Origin: Candidatus Kapaibacterium sp.
Lineage (GTDB): Bacteria; Bacteroidota; Ignavibacteria; Kapaibacteriales; UBA2268
DNA: 54,702 nt
NCBI GenBank assembly: GCA_023957315.1
Contig: JAMLHE010000019.1
Coordinates: 1-54,702 of the forward strand
Reading direction: 5' to 3'
Below are positions 34,970 to 43,809 of the stretch, in pieces. Numbering within the stretch: the first letter of the stretch is position 1; every line of letters starts with the position of its first letter. Both the position numbers and the translations under genes were made by a program. The notes beneath the pieces were generated by a model. It searched no databases. It had not been told where the DNA came from and saw only the letters and a program-made list of their open reading frames with translations.

Positions 34970-35347
34970 TTATGCCAAAAGGCTGGAGAAATCCATAAAG
35001 CTGAGAAAAACGATAATCAATATTATATACAGCGCAAAGAAAGCAAGGGCAACAATCATTATTATTTTATTGATGAAATAAAACCTTTGTTGCTTTTCTA
35101 AAGCCATATTCAAATCCATGTCATCGCCTAACTCATTGTATCGGGCAAAACTATCAGCAGATTCCCTTAGTCTAATTCCCATTATTATATATGGCACACC
35201 AATTAGAGCAGTTATAATGCCTAAACACATGATGGCGCCATAAATAATGTAAAACATACCCACAAAACGCATGTCGGTATTCATCTTCTTGATTATTCCA
35301 CGTCTGAATAAAAATGTAGTTTCAGCAATAGAGTTCGGAGTATCCAT
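34970..35347 (-). CDS. Small membrane protein, DUF5362-like
   Basis: A 125-aa protein with two hydrophobic segments (about residues 27-52 with FYIIYGAIMCLGIITALIGVPYIIMG, and 90-118). The block MRFVGMFYIIYG...IIMGIRLRESADSFARY resembles DUF5362 proteins of Bacteroidota; no function is established for them. It is the last gene of a minus-strand group after carbonic anhydrase, though a 72-bp gap separates them. Confidence 0.75.
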   Translation of the reverse strand: MDTPNSIAETTFLFRRGIIKKMNTDMRFVGMFYIIYGAIMCLGIITALIGVPYIIMGIRLRESADSFARYNELGDDMDLNMALEKQQRFYFINKIIMIVALAFFALYIILIIVFLSFMDFSSLLA

Positions 35348-35419
35348 TATTCACCTCAATTATATTAAAACATCAAAAACATAGTAATATTTATACGCAG
35401 TGAAAACTTAGAAGATTAC

Positions 35420-36046
35420 TCAAGCAATGAGTTCGAAAACTTTCTGGTCGAAGTTATAATTAAAAACCTCGCCTGTTTGGATGATATAATGCCATCCGTG
35501 TATTGTGATTTCGCCTGATTTGACACCCGATTCGACAAATGGGTATGTCATTAAGTGCTTGAGTTGAAGCACTATATTGAGCTGCTCGGTCATCCATTCG
35601 CGAGCTGATTCATCAACGCTTTCTCCCAGCAAAGCCAAGACCTCGGTTTTGACCGGATGAGCAAGTTCGAGCCATTTAGCAGTATGCGGTGTTTTAGCTA
35701 ATTTTTCGGCAGGATAATAAAGTGCAGCGCACCCACCACAATTGGAATGCCCGCAAACTACAATTTTTTTGATTTCCAATGCTTGAATAGCAAATTCAAT
35801 AGCCGATGTAGTAGCTAAATACTCTTCAGATTGCCTGTACATCGGTACGATGTTGGCAATATTCCGCACGATGAAGAGTTCACCGGGCTGCGACTTCGTA
35901 ATCATATTTGGCACTAAACGCGAATCCGAACATCCTATGAACAAGGTGTGCGGTTTTTGCAGTTTCCCTAAGGACTCGAACAATGAACGATGAGATTCAA
36001 AGTCTTCGCTCCTAAATTTAAGTGCACCTTCGAATAAATTTTCCAA
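35420..36046 (-). CDS. Beta-class carbonic anhydrase
   Basis: Interconverts CO2 and bicarbonate, 208 aa, probably cytoplasmic. Zinc ligands and catalytic dyad are all present: Cys39-x-Asp41-x-Arg43 in IGCSDSRLVPNMI, and His100 and Cys103 in CGHSNCGGCAAL. The length fits the family. The start is a TTG at 36046 (MENLFEGALKFR) with AGAGAG upstream; no suitable ATG exists before the first zinc motif. It lies 16 bp after the stop of a barrel-protein gene, so the two are likely co-transcribed. Confidence 0.95.
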   Translation of the reverse strand: MENLFEGALKFRSEDFESHRSLFESLGKLQKPHTLFIGCSDSRLVPNMITKSQPGELFIVRNIANIVPMYRQSEEYLATTSAIEFAIQALEIKKIVVCGHSNCGGCAALYYPAEKLAKTPHTAKWLELAHPVKTEVLALLGESVDESAREWMTEQLNIVLQLKHLMTYPFVESGVKSGEITIHGWHYIIQTGEVFNYNFDQKVFELIA

Positions 36047-36062
36047 ATTAAGCTCTCTTCAT

Positions 36063-36737
36063 TTATCTTGGACCTCTTTTGCCTTCTAAATCAAATATCC
36101 AGCCCAAACCAAACATCAACGATGCAGGATGGTAGTTGAAACTTCGGTTGTCAGCATTATAACCTGAAGCTAATTGCCCTGTAATAGCATAAGTAGCCTG
36201 AATTTTTAGAACCATACGTCCCATGTCAGTTTTTAAAAGGTTAAAATGTCCGCCAAGCGCAAGTGAGAACATAGTTGACAAACCATCAGTATTAATATCA
36301 TAAGATTGGTCACCGACTTCAAGTGTTCCACCGGCAGGAAAACCGGCTATAAATCCAACGGTAAAACCATTCATAAAAAAATTCGCCCCGAGGTCGATAT
36401 AAGTAAAATTGTTTTCTCGCGGGTCGCCCCCGGCAACATCAGATGTTTCATAGGGGTAGTTGGCGTAAGCTAATTGGAACAACATTCCCATCCGTGAAGT
36501 CGGGTCGAAGGGAAGATAAGCTTCGGCACCGATGTCCAGCATTTTTGCCAAACCCATACCGTTTTCTATGCCGTTTGGTACTTTGGCAGCGTTGACGCCA
36601 AATTTGTACCCCAAATACAGCCCTGCACCCATCGGGTCATTACGAATTAAGCTATATCCGTCGTCACCGTAACGTTGAGCCATCGAAAAAGAAGTCATAA
36701 CTACCAATAGAGTCAAAGTGCAAATTACTTTTTTCAT
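36063..36737 (-). CDS. Outer-membrane beta-barrel-like protein, function unknown
   Basis: A 224-aa protein with a signal peptide (MKKVICTLTLLVVMTSFSMAQ) followed by alternating hydrophobic and glycine-rich strands (GAGLYLGYKFGVNAAKV; GVNFF-like and GFTVGFIAGFPAGG) consistent with an eight-stranded or similar outer-membrane barrel. No specific family recognised. GGGAGA precedes the ATG. It is upstream of, and close to, the carbonic anhydrase gene. Confidence 0.8.
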   Translation of the reverse strand: MKKVICTLTLLVVMTSFSMAQRYGDDGYSLIRNDPMGAGLYLGYKFGVNAAKVPNGIENGMGLAKMLDIGAEAYLPFDPTSRMGMLFQLAYANYPYETSDVAGGDPRENNFTYIDLGANFFMNGFTVGFIAGFPAGGTLEVGDQSYDINTDGLSTMFSLALGGHFNLLKTDMGRMVLKIQATYAITGQLASGYNADNRSFNYHPASLMFGLGWIFDLEGKRGPR

Positions 36738-36864
36738 GCTAAATCTCCCACAAAATGAAAAAGATGTTATTAATTCAGACTTCCAAAATATAAAAAAATA
36801 CTGTAATAATCAAAGATAATCGTCATAAAACGATGAATTTTCTAAACATTTCAAATTCTTAGTG

Positions 36865-36892
36865 TTGGTTTCTGAAATATTTGTTATCTTTG
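36865..36892 (+). promoter_or_regulatory. Bacteroidota-type promoter of rpmH
   Basis: TATCTTTG at 36885-36892 matches the Bacteroidota primary sigma -7 box (TAnnTTTG), with TTGG at 36865-36868 as a -33 element 16 bp upstream. The predicted start site is near 36898, leaving a leader of about 45 nt before the rpmH ATG. The high demand for L34 fits a strong promoter. Confidence 0.7.
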
Positions 36893-36943
36893 TAGTTCTA
36901 AATTTGTAAACGAAAAAATTTTTTATTTTATCCAGGTATTAAG

Positions 36944-37087
36944 ATGAAAAGAACTTATCAACCGAGCAGACGTAAACGTGCCAATAAGCACGGCTTCAGA
37001 GCGCGTATGGCAACTAAGAATGGCAGAAAGGTATTGGCTCGCCGTCGTGCAAAAGGACGTTTGAGACTTACCGTCAGCGATGAATAG
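36944..37087 (+). CDS. rpmH: 50S ribosomal protein L34
   Basis: A 47-aa basic protein, [20 protein letters not shown] at its start and [14 protein letters not shown] at its end, which is L34 throughout. It sits in the widely conserved order rpmH-rnpA-yidD-yidC. No strong Shine-Dalgarno is visible, as often in Bacteroidota; a TAnnTTTG promoter lies 52 bp upstream. No dnaA or DnaA-box cluster is seen on its upstream side, where many bacteria carry the origin. Confidence 0.98.
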   Translation: MKRTYQPSRRKRANKHGFRARMATKNGRKVLARRRAKGRLRLTVSDE

Positions 37088-37190
37088 CATTAAGCCGACA
37101 GACTTTAGTGGGCTTTTCTTAAAGCTGTAGCTTAATGGCTGCGATTTTGAGTAGAGCCTTATTTTTTGATTACAATTTCGGTTTGCCAAA

Positions 37191-37601
37191 ATGTCCGACT
37201 ACAAAATTAAGCCACTCAAAGGCTTCAATGCCTTTAATAGAGTTTTCGGCAAGGGCAAAAAGTTTGTTGAACGTGATATAATGGCAGTTGTAATCTACAG
37301 TCTATCTAAGTTTGAAGATTTCAAAATTCGCGAGGACGACAGCAACGAATACTGTTATGTTGGGGTGAGCGTCTCAAAAAAAATCTGCAAGAAGGCTGTG
37401 GTGCGAAATAGAGTCAAAAGACTATTACGAGTCAGTGTCAGAAGCTTTTTCTCGAATCATAGTCACACAGGACTGAAATATTTGACGATTAGTTGGCGAC
37501 AAAAAGCTGATTCGAGTTCGATGATTAGACTTAAAGACCTTGAACCAAGAGTTCATCAACTACTGAATAAAATTATACAAAATGTACCGAAGGGAACTTA
37601 A
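37191..37601 (+). CDS. rnpA: Ribonuclease P protein component
   Basis: Protein cofactor of RNase P, which matures the 5' ends of tRNAs; 136 aa. The family signature is seen in GVSVSKKICKKAVVRNRVKRLLRVSVRSFF, including the RNR motif that contacts the RNA. The N-terminal PLKGFNAFNRVFGKGKKF (the F-x-x-V-x-x-x-G-K start) is also typical. It follows rpmH by 103 bp, and its stop codon is immediately followed by the yidD start. Confidence 0.95.
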   Translation: MSDYKIKPLKGFNAFNRVFGKGKKFVERDIMAVVIYSLSKFEDFKIREDDSNEYCYVGVSVSKKICKKAVVRNRVKRLLRVSVRSFFSNHSHTGLKYLTISWRQKADSSSMIRLKDLEPRVHQLLNKIIQNVPKGT

Positions 37602-37877
37602 TTGGGCGAGTATTTAAAATATATCATCATATTGCCGATAAAATTTTACAAAAAATTTATATCGCCAATGTTGCCCCCTTCGTGCAGATTCTACCCAACT
37701 TGCTCACAATACACCATTGAATCGGTCGAAACTTGGGGCATACTACGCGGTAGCTGGCTATCAATCAAACGCATTTCTAAATGCCACCCATTGCATCGGG
37801 GTGGTTTTGACCCTGTACCCGAAAGATGTAATCATAATCATTCTGTTGTAAATTCAAATCAAAGAAATCATGGATAG
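37602..37877 (+). CDS. yidD: Membrane protein insertion efficiency factor YidD
   Basis: A 91-aa protein with the diagnostic core [22 protein letters not shown] and [14 protein letters not shown], carrying three conserved cysteines. It assists YidC-dependent insertion at the inner membrane. The start is TTG 37602, immediately after the rnpA stop; its last 8 bp overlap the yidC start, so translation of the cluster is coupled. Confidence 0.95.
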   Translation: MGEYLKYIIILPIKFYKKFISPMLPPSCRFYPTCSQYTIESVETWGILRGSWLSIKRISKCHPLHRGGFDPVPERCNHNHSVVNSNQRNHG

Positions 37878-39774
37878 GAATACGATATTAGGCTTTGTAA
37901 TGATGTTTATTGTTGTTGTTGGATGGACATTATGGCAACAAGCAAATTATGAAGAAGTCCCCAAAAAACCCAAAGCTGATACCACTCATGTTGAGCAAAA
38001 TATTGTAGATGACGCTCTACCTCCAATCGCAAAGCTCGATACTCTTGAACAAATCCCTCTTGATGATTCACTTGCATCCGTTAAGAAATACGGCAATGCT
38101 TTTGCATCATTTTCCGAAGGTACAGAGCAGTTTATAACTATCGAAAATGATTTGTTGGTTGCTCAAATATCAAGCAAGGGTGGCGCTATCAGAAATTGGA
38201 AGTTGAAAGATTTCAAAAAATGGGACGGCGTACCAACTCAACTAATTTGGAATGAACGCGGCGAACTGTTTATGACATTCGTGACTTTCGAAGGGATTAG
38301 AATTGACTCCCGAGATTTGTATTTTACCGCTAATAATGCCGGAAACCACAATCTGAAGGTAACAGGTAGCGATTCTGTTGAATTTAGCTTCGAATTGGCT
38401 ATTTCGAGCACAAAAAAAATTATCAGAACATATAAATTTTATGGTGATAAATATATAATCGAGCAAGACATTGAAATGCTCGGTATGGACGATATAATTC
38501 CACCCAACAGAGGTTACAACCTCGTATGGGAAGACGGCATCAGATATCAAGAGTATAACTCGGTTGATGAGTCAACTGAAGCATATGCTTTTGCTCAAAT
38601 GAATGGAGATGTTGCCGAAGTCAATGCAGATACTGAAAATGAAGTGGCAGAATCAAAAGAAACCGGAATAGTTGATTTTATTGGATTGAAGACTAAATAT
38701 TTTGGAATCGCAATTGTTCCCGAACCTTGGCAAAGTTTTGATGGTACTGCGGATTTGAGCGGTAGGATGAACAGAATTAAAGACGAAGGTGTAGTTGAGC
38801 GTTATACAGTCTCGCTCAGAGTACCTTTCGATGGTAAAAATTCAAGCACAAGCTTCAAATATTTCATTGGACCATTAGATTACGATGCGCTACGTGAGTA
38901 CAATCTCCAAGCTATGGTAAATTTGGGTTGGAAATATGGTATCCGCCAAATAAGCGAGTATTTCATGTTACCGATTTTCAAATTCATACATAGATTTGTA
39001 CCTAATTACGGTATCGCGATTATAATATTTGCTTTCATAATGAAATTGCTTCTGCATCCATTGTCAATTACGCAAATGAAGTCAGCACAAAAGATGCAAT
39101 TGTTGGCTCCGGAAATGACAAGAATCCGTGAAAAATACAAGGATGACAACACAAAGCAGCAGCAGGAGATAATGAAGCTTTACTCCGAATATGGAGTGAA
39201 TCCCGTAGGCGGATGTTTACCAATGTTGCTCCAGATGCCGATTTTGTTTGCATTATGGCAATTATTACGAGCTTCATTAGATTTGCGTCAAGCGCATTTT
39301 GCTTTGTGGATTACAGATTTGTCGGTATATGACAAAATCATTGATTGGGGCTATCCTATACTTGGTTTATCGCATATTTCGGGATTAGCTTTGTTGATGG
39401 GTATAACCATGTTTTTCCAACAAAAGCTCACAATTACTGACCCACGCCAAAAAAGCATTATTTATATTATGCCTATAATGTTTACTTTCATGTTCTCGTA
39501 TTTCCCTGCAGGTTTGAACTTGTATTATTTCATGTTCAATTTATTGAGTATTGCTCAACAAGTTTACCTGAACAAATTCGCTAAGAATCGCCCAACTCTT
39601 GAAATGCTGAAAAAAGCACCTAAGAAAGATTCGTGGTTGCAAAAGAAAATGCGTGAAGCACAAGAATTGGCAGAATCACAAGGAAGAACATTGCCCGGAG
39701 CCAAAACACAAAGCCGCGACCAAAATGTAAATCAGAAAAAGCGCCCCACTCAAGGCGGAAAGAAACGCAAATAA
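37870..39774 (+). CDS. yidC: Membrane protein insertase YidC
   Basis: A 634-aa insertase of the Gram-negative type: N-terminal TM ([18 protein letters not shown]), a large periplasmic beta domain (about residues 85-345) and a C-terminal five-TM core starting [30 protein letters not shown]. The hydrophilic groove region (LHPLSITQ...[30 protein letters not shown]) and the final [18 protein letters not shown] helix are typical. The C-terminal tail is basic ([12 protein letters not shown]), as in YidC forms that bind ribosomes without other help. The stop codon directly abuts the stop of the convergent WG-repeat gene. Confidence 0.97.
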   Translation: MDRNTILGFVMMFIVVVGWTLWQQANYEEVPKKPKADTTHVEQNIVDDALPPIAKLDTLEQIPLDDSLASVKKYGNAFASFSEGTEQFITIENDLLVAQISSKGGAIRNWKLKDFKKWDGVPTQLIWNERGELFMTFVTFEGIRIDSRDLYFTANNAGNHNLKVTGSDSVEFSFELAISSTKKIIRTYKFYGDKYIIEQDIEMLGMDDIIPPNRGYNLVWEDGIRYQEYNSVDESTEAYAFAQMNGDVAEVNADTENEVAESKETGIVDFIGLKTKYFGIAIVPEPWQSFDGTADLSGRMNRIKDEGVVERYTVSLRVPFDGKNSSTSFKYFIGPLDYDALREYNLQAMVNLGWKYGIRQISEYFMLPIFKFIHRFVPNYGIAIIIFAFIMKLLLHPLSITQMKSAQKMQLLAPEMTRIREKYKDDNTKQQQEIMKLYSEYGVNPVGGCLPMLLQMPILFALWQLLRASLDLRQAHFALWITDLSVYDKIIDWGYPILGLSHISGLALLMGITMFFQQKLTITDPRQKSIIYIMPIMFTFMFSYFPAGLNLYYFMFNLLSIAQQVYLNKFAKNRPTLEMLKKAPKKDSWLQKKMREAQELAESQGRTLPGAKTQSRDQNVNQKKRPTQGGKKRK

Positions 39775-40848
39775 CTATTTAACTTTTTTGTTGAATCGTA
39801 AATCAATCACGGTATCTGCTTCTTCGGGGATATGAATCAGGAATTTCCCTTCTGGAGTAATCCAGCCTTGTTCATTGGTTTCGCTGTCAACTGCCCATGC
39901 TAAACCATTTTTGAATCTTTCGGCTGAGTCAAATTCACGTTCGATTAGCTTTTGACCAATATAATTGACGAAGCTCCATTTGCCGTTTAATCTAACAGCT
40001 CCCATACCTTCGGAAAAATTGCGAACATCTTCATATTGAAAGTCAACTGTCATAATGTTAGAAGCGTTGACTACACCCCAAACAGCTTGTTCATAACTAT
40101 CAACGGCTCTACCTATAAAAGCATGACCATAGCTGAAATCATGTGCAAAATCGTAATGAGTTGGAATTCGCATTACACCCTGTTTGTCAACAAAACCCCA
40201 CAAACCGAGCACATTGACCCGAGCTAAGCCTTCCTTGAATTCAGCGGCATCATCATATTGATAATCAATTACAACTTTACCTGTCGAATCAATATACCCA
40301 AATAATGAATTTTCGTTCACAACTGCAGCATAACCCTCGCTGAAAGAGTACCCGAAAGTTTCGTCATCGAATTTTATCAGAAATGTTCCGCTTGTATCAA
40401 TGAAGCCGCGAACATTTCGATTCATTACCCATGCTTTACCTTCGCTGAAATTCAGTGCATCAAGATAAATTGATGGAACCACTTCTTTTCCGTTTTTATC
40501 AATAAACCCGTACATGCTCAGTTGATTTGAAGTATCGAGTATATGAATCAACATTGCTCTGCCATCGGAAAAATTCCGAATCACATTGCAATCCGGCATA
40601 GCAATATTTCCTTCGTCAGTCATAAATGCCCACCGAGATTTACCTTCGTATCTGAGAAATATTGTGTAAAAGCCTTCGGAATAGTCATTGATATAATTGA
40701 CATTCAAAGGCGAAAATAGTTGATTACCATCATGGTCAATCACGTACCACAAGCTATCTACACGAAATGCGGCTAAGGGGCTTTGCTCGGCTTCAGCCGA
40801 ATGGGAGATACAAAAAGTCAGAATAACTAACAAAAAGATGTATTTCAT
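39775..40848 (-). CDS. Exported WG-repeat protein
   Basis: A 357-aa protein with a signal peptide (MKYIFLLVILTFCISHSAEA) and about eight WG-type repeats of 35-45 residues, e.g. YGFIDKNGKEVVPSIYLDAL, GLWGFVDKQGVMRIPTHYDF and NGKWSFVNYIGQKLIEREFD. The repeats build an extended beta-rich scaffold; their ligands are unknown. I start it at ATG 40848, since the extra 11 residues of the longer frame would precede the signal peptide. It begins 13 bp after the stop of the YbaK-like gene. Confidence 0.85.
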   Translation of the reverse strand: MKYIFLLVILTFCISHSAEAEQSPLAAFRVDSLWYVIDHDGNQLFSPLNVNYINDYSEGFYTIFLRYEGKSRWAFMTDEGNIAMPDCNVIRNFSDGRAMLIHILDTSNQLSMYGFIDKNGKEVVPSIYLDALNFSEGKAWVMNRNVRGFIDTSGTFLIKFDDETFGYSFSEGYAAVVNENSLFGYIDSTGKVVIDYQYDDAAEFKEGLARVNVLGLWGFVDKQGVMRIPTHYDFAHDFSYGHAFIGRAVDSYEQAVWGVVNASNIMTVDFQYEDVRNFSEGMGAVRLNGKWSFVNYIGQKLIEREFDSAERFKNGLAWAVDSETNEQGWITPEGKFLIHIPEEADTVIDLRFNKKVK

Positions 40849-40861
40849 ATTTTTCCGATAA

Positions 40862-41341
40862 TTAAATTGCAACATCAACAAGTTCAGGGCTGAGAATAGT
40901 TTTAATAATATCGGGGCTTAATTGCAAAATTAAGCCCCGTTTTCCGCCATTAATATAAATACGTTCCAAATCAAAAATGGTTACTTGTGCATAGACAGGT
41001 AAATGCTTTTTTGTGCCAAAGGGGCTTGTTCCTCCGAACATATAACCGGTAGCATTCATTGCGATTTTGGCGTCGCATGGCTCGACCTTTTTTACGCCCA
41101 TTAGCCTTGCCAGTTCTTTTAGTGAGACTTCCTTATCGCCATGCATCAACATGCAGATAATCTCGCCGTCAGCGTCAAGTATCAAAGTTTTGACTACTGA
41201 GTGTTCTTCTACATTCAATTCATCGGCTGTGTGCTTTGTGCCGCCTTTTTCTTCGTACTCGTACTCGAAAGGCTCAAAATCAACATTGAAGTTTCTCAAT
41301 AACCTGATAGCAGGTGTGACAGGAATTTTATCTTTGCTCAA
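40862..41341 (-). CDS. YbaK/EbsC-type Cys-tRNA(Pro) deacylase
   Basis: A 159-aa trans-editing domain that hydrolyses Cys mischarged on tRNA-Pro. Family features: PAIRLLRNFNVDFEPFEYEYEEKGG at the start, a conserved Lys in HSVVKTLIL, and GYMFGGTSPFGTKKHLPVYAQ (the GGxSPxG motif). The start is TTG 41341; no in-frame ATG gives a complete N-terminus. It lies between a TsaC-family gene and the WG-repeat gene. Confidence 0.9.
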   Translation of the reverse strand: MSKDKIPVTPAIRLLRNFNVDFEPFEYEYEEKGGTKHTADELNVEEHSVVKTLILDADGEIICMLMHGDKEVSLKELARLMGVKKVEPCDAKIAMNATGYMFGGTSPFGTKKHLPVYAQVTIFDLERIYINGGKRGLILQLSPDIIKTILSPELVDVAI

Positions 41342-41374
41342 CTTTATCTCAAATTGTTCAACATCATAGATAAA

Positions 41375-42007
41375 TTACAGTAAGAAATCTTTGAGTTTCG
41401 GCATTCCGGCACCTTCGCGAATTATTTCGTAGGTGTCTCCGGTCAAATCAACAATTGTTGATTCGCCCGCAAATTCGTATTCATCCGAACTAACGGCAAT
41501 ATCAACGAGTTTTGAAAATGCCTCGATTATTTCGTGAGGGTCTGTCATAGCCCCCTTATCCGGCAATTTAGCAGATATTGAGATGATAGGCGATTCGAGT
41601 GATTTGAGTAATGCTTGTGATAGAACATTTTCCGGCACTCTAATTCCGGCGGTTAATCTTTTGGGATTTTGTGCAAACTTTGGCACTAATTTAGACGCCG
41701 GCAAAATAAATGTAAATGGTCCAGGCACAAGTCTTTTGATTAATTTATATGCGTCGTCAGATACTTTAGCAAATTCAGAAACGTTCGATAGCGAATCGCA
41801 CAAGAAAGTTAGAGATTGCGATTCGGGGAGCTTACGGATAGCCCGAAGCCTTGATATAGCTTCTTTGTTGGATAATGCACATCCGAGAGTAAACTGAGTA
41901 TCAGTCGGATAAAGTATGACCGCTCCGTCTCTTAGTGCATCAACGACTTTAAGAATCTTGTTTGCTTCAGGGTTCTTGCGGTGGATATTCAATTCTAATG
42001 CTGACAT
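41375..42007 (-). CDS. TsaC/YciO/Sua5-family L-threonylcarbamoyladenylate synthase-like protein
   Basis: A 210-aa YrdC-domain protein: VILYPTDTQFTLGCALSNKEAISRLRAIRK at the N-terminus, KRLVPGPFTFILPA in the middle and the nucleotide-binding ISISAKLPDKG region later. It lacks the C-terminal Sua5 extension. The family makes threonylcarbamoyl-AMP for the t6A modification of tRNAs. The PTDTQFTLGC form resembles the YciO subgroup, whose role is less certain than that of TsaC, so the exact activity is unsure. Confidence 0.85.
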   Translation of the reverse strand: MSALELNIHRKNPEANKILKVVDALRDGAVILYPTDTQFTLGCALSNKEAISRLRAIRKLPESQSLTFLCDSLSNVSEFAKVSDDAYKLIKRLVPGPFTFILPASKLVPKFAQNPKRLTAGIRVPENVLSQALLKSLESPIISISAKLPDKGAMTDPHEIIEAFSKLVDIAVSSDEYEFAGESTIVDLTGDTYEIIREGAGMPKLKDFLL

Positions 42008-42083
42008 ATAAACTCCTGTTTATGAAATGTACAATTACTTTAAGTAATTTATAAAAAAAACATCAAATACTAAAATAATAAAT

Positions 42084-42112
42084 ACAAAAACCGATAATTT
42101 ATTTTATCGGTT
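42084..42112 (-). terminator. Intrinsic terminator downstream of the STAS gene
   Basis: A perfect 9-bp stem, AACCGATAA with TTATCGGTT, around a 6-nt loop; on the minus strand it is followed by a TTTTTG tract. It lies 33 bp after the stop of the STAS gene. Confidence 0.8.
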
Positions 42113-42144
42113 GCTGATTTTTTTTCATTAGTAATGGAAAAAGC

Positions 42145-42486
42145 TTAATTGAACTTGCTTTTAGCAGTTTCGATGTCTTCGGTAATCATCAAGTAAGAAG
42201 ATACCTTGGTCATGTTCAACACATCCATTAGGGTTTTGTTCAGATTGCAGAATACAATTTTGTAAGGAGATTCGCTGAACTTAACGTGCATTCTGACAAT
42301 AATACCAATCACAATCGAACTTAAGTATTGGACATCTTTGAGGTTGATTATCAAATTGGAATTAGCGGCTATACCGTTCTTATCAATTACTTCAACCAAT
42401 TCATCAGTTTCTTCTCCGCCAGTAAAATGACCACTTGGACTTATAATTGCGAATTTATCAAAAAATTCGACATTAATTTTTCCCAT
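42145..42486 (-). CDS. STAS-domain protein (anti-sigma factor antagonist-like)
   Basis: A 113-aa single-domain protein of the SpoIIAA/RsbV type. It follows the STAS pattern: FAIISPSGHFTGGEETDELVEVIDKN, NLIINLKDVQYLSSIVIGIIVRMH, then VFCNLNKTLMDVLNMTKVSSYL. In the phospho-site motif (usual form D-S-S/T-G-x-G) the Asp is Ser56, the acceptor position Ser57 is kept, and the following two residues are Ile and Val. Phospho-switching may therefore work differently. No RsbW-like kinase or PP2C phosphatase is nearby. It has its own terminator and a 74-bp gap from rodA. Confidence 0.85.
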   Translation of the reverse strand: MGKINVEFFDKFAIISPSGHFTGGEETDELVEVIDKNGIAANSNLIINLKDVQYLSSIVIGIIVRMHVKFSESPYKIVFCNLNKTLMDVLNMTKVSSYLMITEDIETAKSKFN

Positions 42487-42560
42487 AAATTTTCCTATAA
42501 TAAGAGTAATTTAAAATCTTTGAGATAACACGTATAATCAATTAATTTATGATAATAATA

Positions 42561-43805
42561 TTAGACATTTCGCTTGATTTTGTGATTTCGGTAGCTGTTA
42601 AGTATAATCCCGATAACAGCTAAATTTACCAACATCGAACTGCCGCCGTAGCTCATAAATGGCAATGGAATCCCCATAACAGGTATCAAACCTATTACCA
42701 TCCCAATATTTATCGTGCAGTGATACAAGAACATCATAGCTGTTCCTGCGGCAACCACGCTCGAAAATTTATCAAACATCGAAGCAAGCGTCACTAATCT
42801 GATTAATAAAATACTAAACAGAACCAATACAGTTGCACCACCCAAAAAGCCAAATTCTTCGGTCGGCACGGAATAAATGAAATCCGTTCGTTGCATTGGG
42901 ATATATCTAAGCTGAGTTTGAGTGCCCTGCATAAACCCCTTGCCTGTCACACCACCGCTGCCGACTGCCATCTTTGATTGAATCACATTATAACCGGTGC
43001 CGCGTGGGTCATTTCCCGGATTGAGGAATGTCTCGATTCTTGATTTTTGGTGGTCTTGCAAATTACCATATACCAAAGGGGCAATGAAGCCAATTGATAC
43101 GAATATACCGATTGCAATCAATGTCAGCACTATTTTTCGTTTGAACAATAATGCTAATCCTGAAAAAACTACAGCACCAACGACATAAAAAACAAAGCCT
43201 TTGAGTGCGAGTAAAATCAAGACCGGTATTACGACTATGAAAAAGATGATAAATGGGTTAAACCCTGCCCAATATAATACGCCGCCGAGCATGGCTATAA
43301 TTACAGTAACGGTTCCATGGTCGGGTTGCAGATAAATCAAAAGCGCCGGAATGATGCTTATTAATATTGAAACACCGCTACCTCTGATATTTCGGACATC
43401 TACTCCCTTAGAGGAAATATATTTTGCCAAACCAAGAAGCAATCCGAATTTAGCTAATTCTGCCGGTTGCAATGAAAAACTACCTATACGCAACCATCCT
43501 TTAGTACCATAAATTACAGTGCCGAACAATAGTACAACCACGAGAAGCAACACGCTGATGCCATAAATATAAGGAGCAGCATTTCTTACAAAATTTTTGG
43601 GGAGTAAAACAATCACAGTCATGACGACAAGCCCCAAACCGACCGCCGATAATTGTCTGTAAAAATAAGATGAAGCATTGGCATCGGCGGTTGAGCTATA
43701 AATTGAAATCAAGCCAAAGGCAATTAAAAGTAAAACGGGAATAAAGAGCACCCAATCAAATGCTACAACTTTTGGGTCATCTATGAACAAAGGCTTTTGC
43801 TTCAT
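42561..43805 (-). CDS. rodA: Rod-shape-determining peptidoglycan glycosyltransferase RodA
   Basis: A 414-aa SEDS-family polymerase with about ten TM helices that extends lateral-wall peptidoglycan with a class B PBP. Conserved signatures: GTKGWLRIGSFSLQPAELAKFGLLLGLAKY, PDHGTVTVI (the catalytic Asp region) and GLIPVMGIPLPFMSYGGSSM near the C-terminus. RodA is favoured over FtsW by the short N-terminus and overall pattern. I start it at ATG 43805, 4 bp after the purC stop. Its usual partners mreBCD and mrdA are not in the window. Confidence 0.93.
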   Translation of the reverse strand: MKQKPLFIDDPKVVAFDWVLFIPVLLLIAFGLISIYSSTADANASSYFYRQLSAVGLGLVVMTVIVLLPKNFVRNAAPYIYGISVLLLVVVLLFGTVIYGTKGWLRIGSFSLQPAELAKFGLLLGLAKYISSKGVDVRNIRGSGVSILISIIPALLIYLQPDHGTVTVIIAMLGGVLYWAGFNPFIIFFIVVIPVLILLALKGFVFYVVGAVVFSGLALLFKRKIVLTLIAIGIFVSIGFIAPLVYGNLQDHQKSRIETFLNPGNDPRGTGYNVIQSKMAVGSGGVTGKGFMQGTQTQLRYIPMQRTDFIYSVPTEEFGFLGGATVLVLFSILLIRLVTLASMFDKFSSVVAAGTAMMFLYHCTINIGMVIGLIPVMGIPLPFMSYGGSSMLVNLAVIGIILNSYRNHKIKRNV

Positions 43806-43809
43806 AAAA

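Noticed and set aside
37110..37165. tRNA-like D-arm sequence (GTAGCTTAATGGCTGCGA) between rpmH and rnpA
   Set aside because: No anticodon arm, T-arm or acceptor stem can be formed around it; likely chance.
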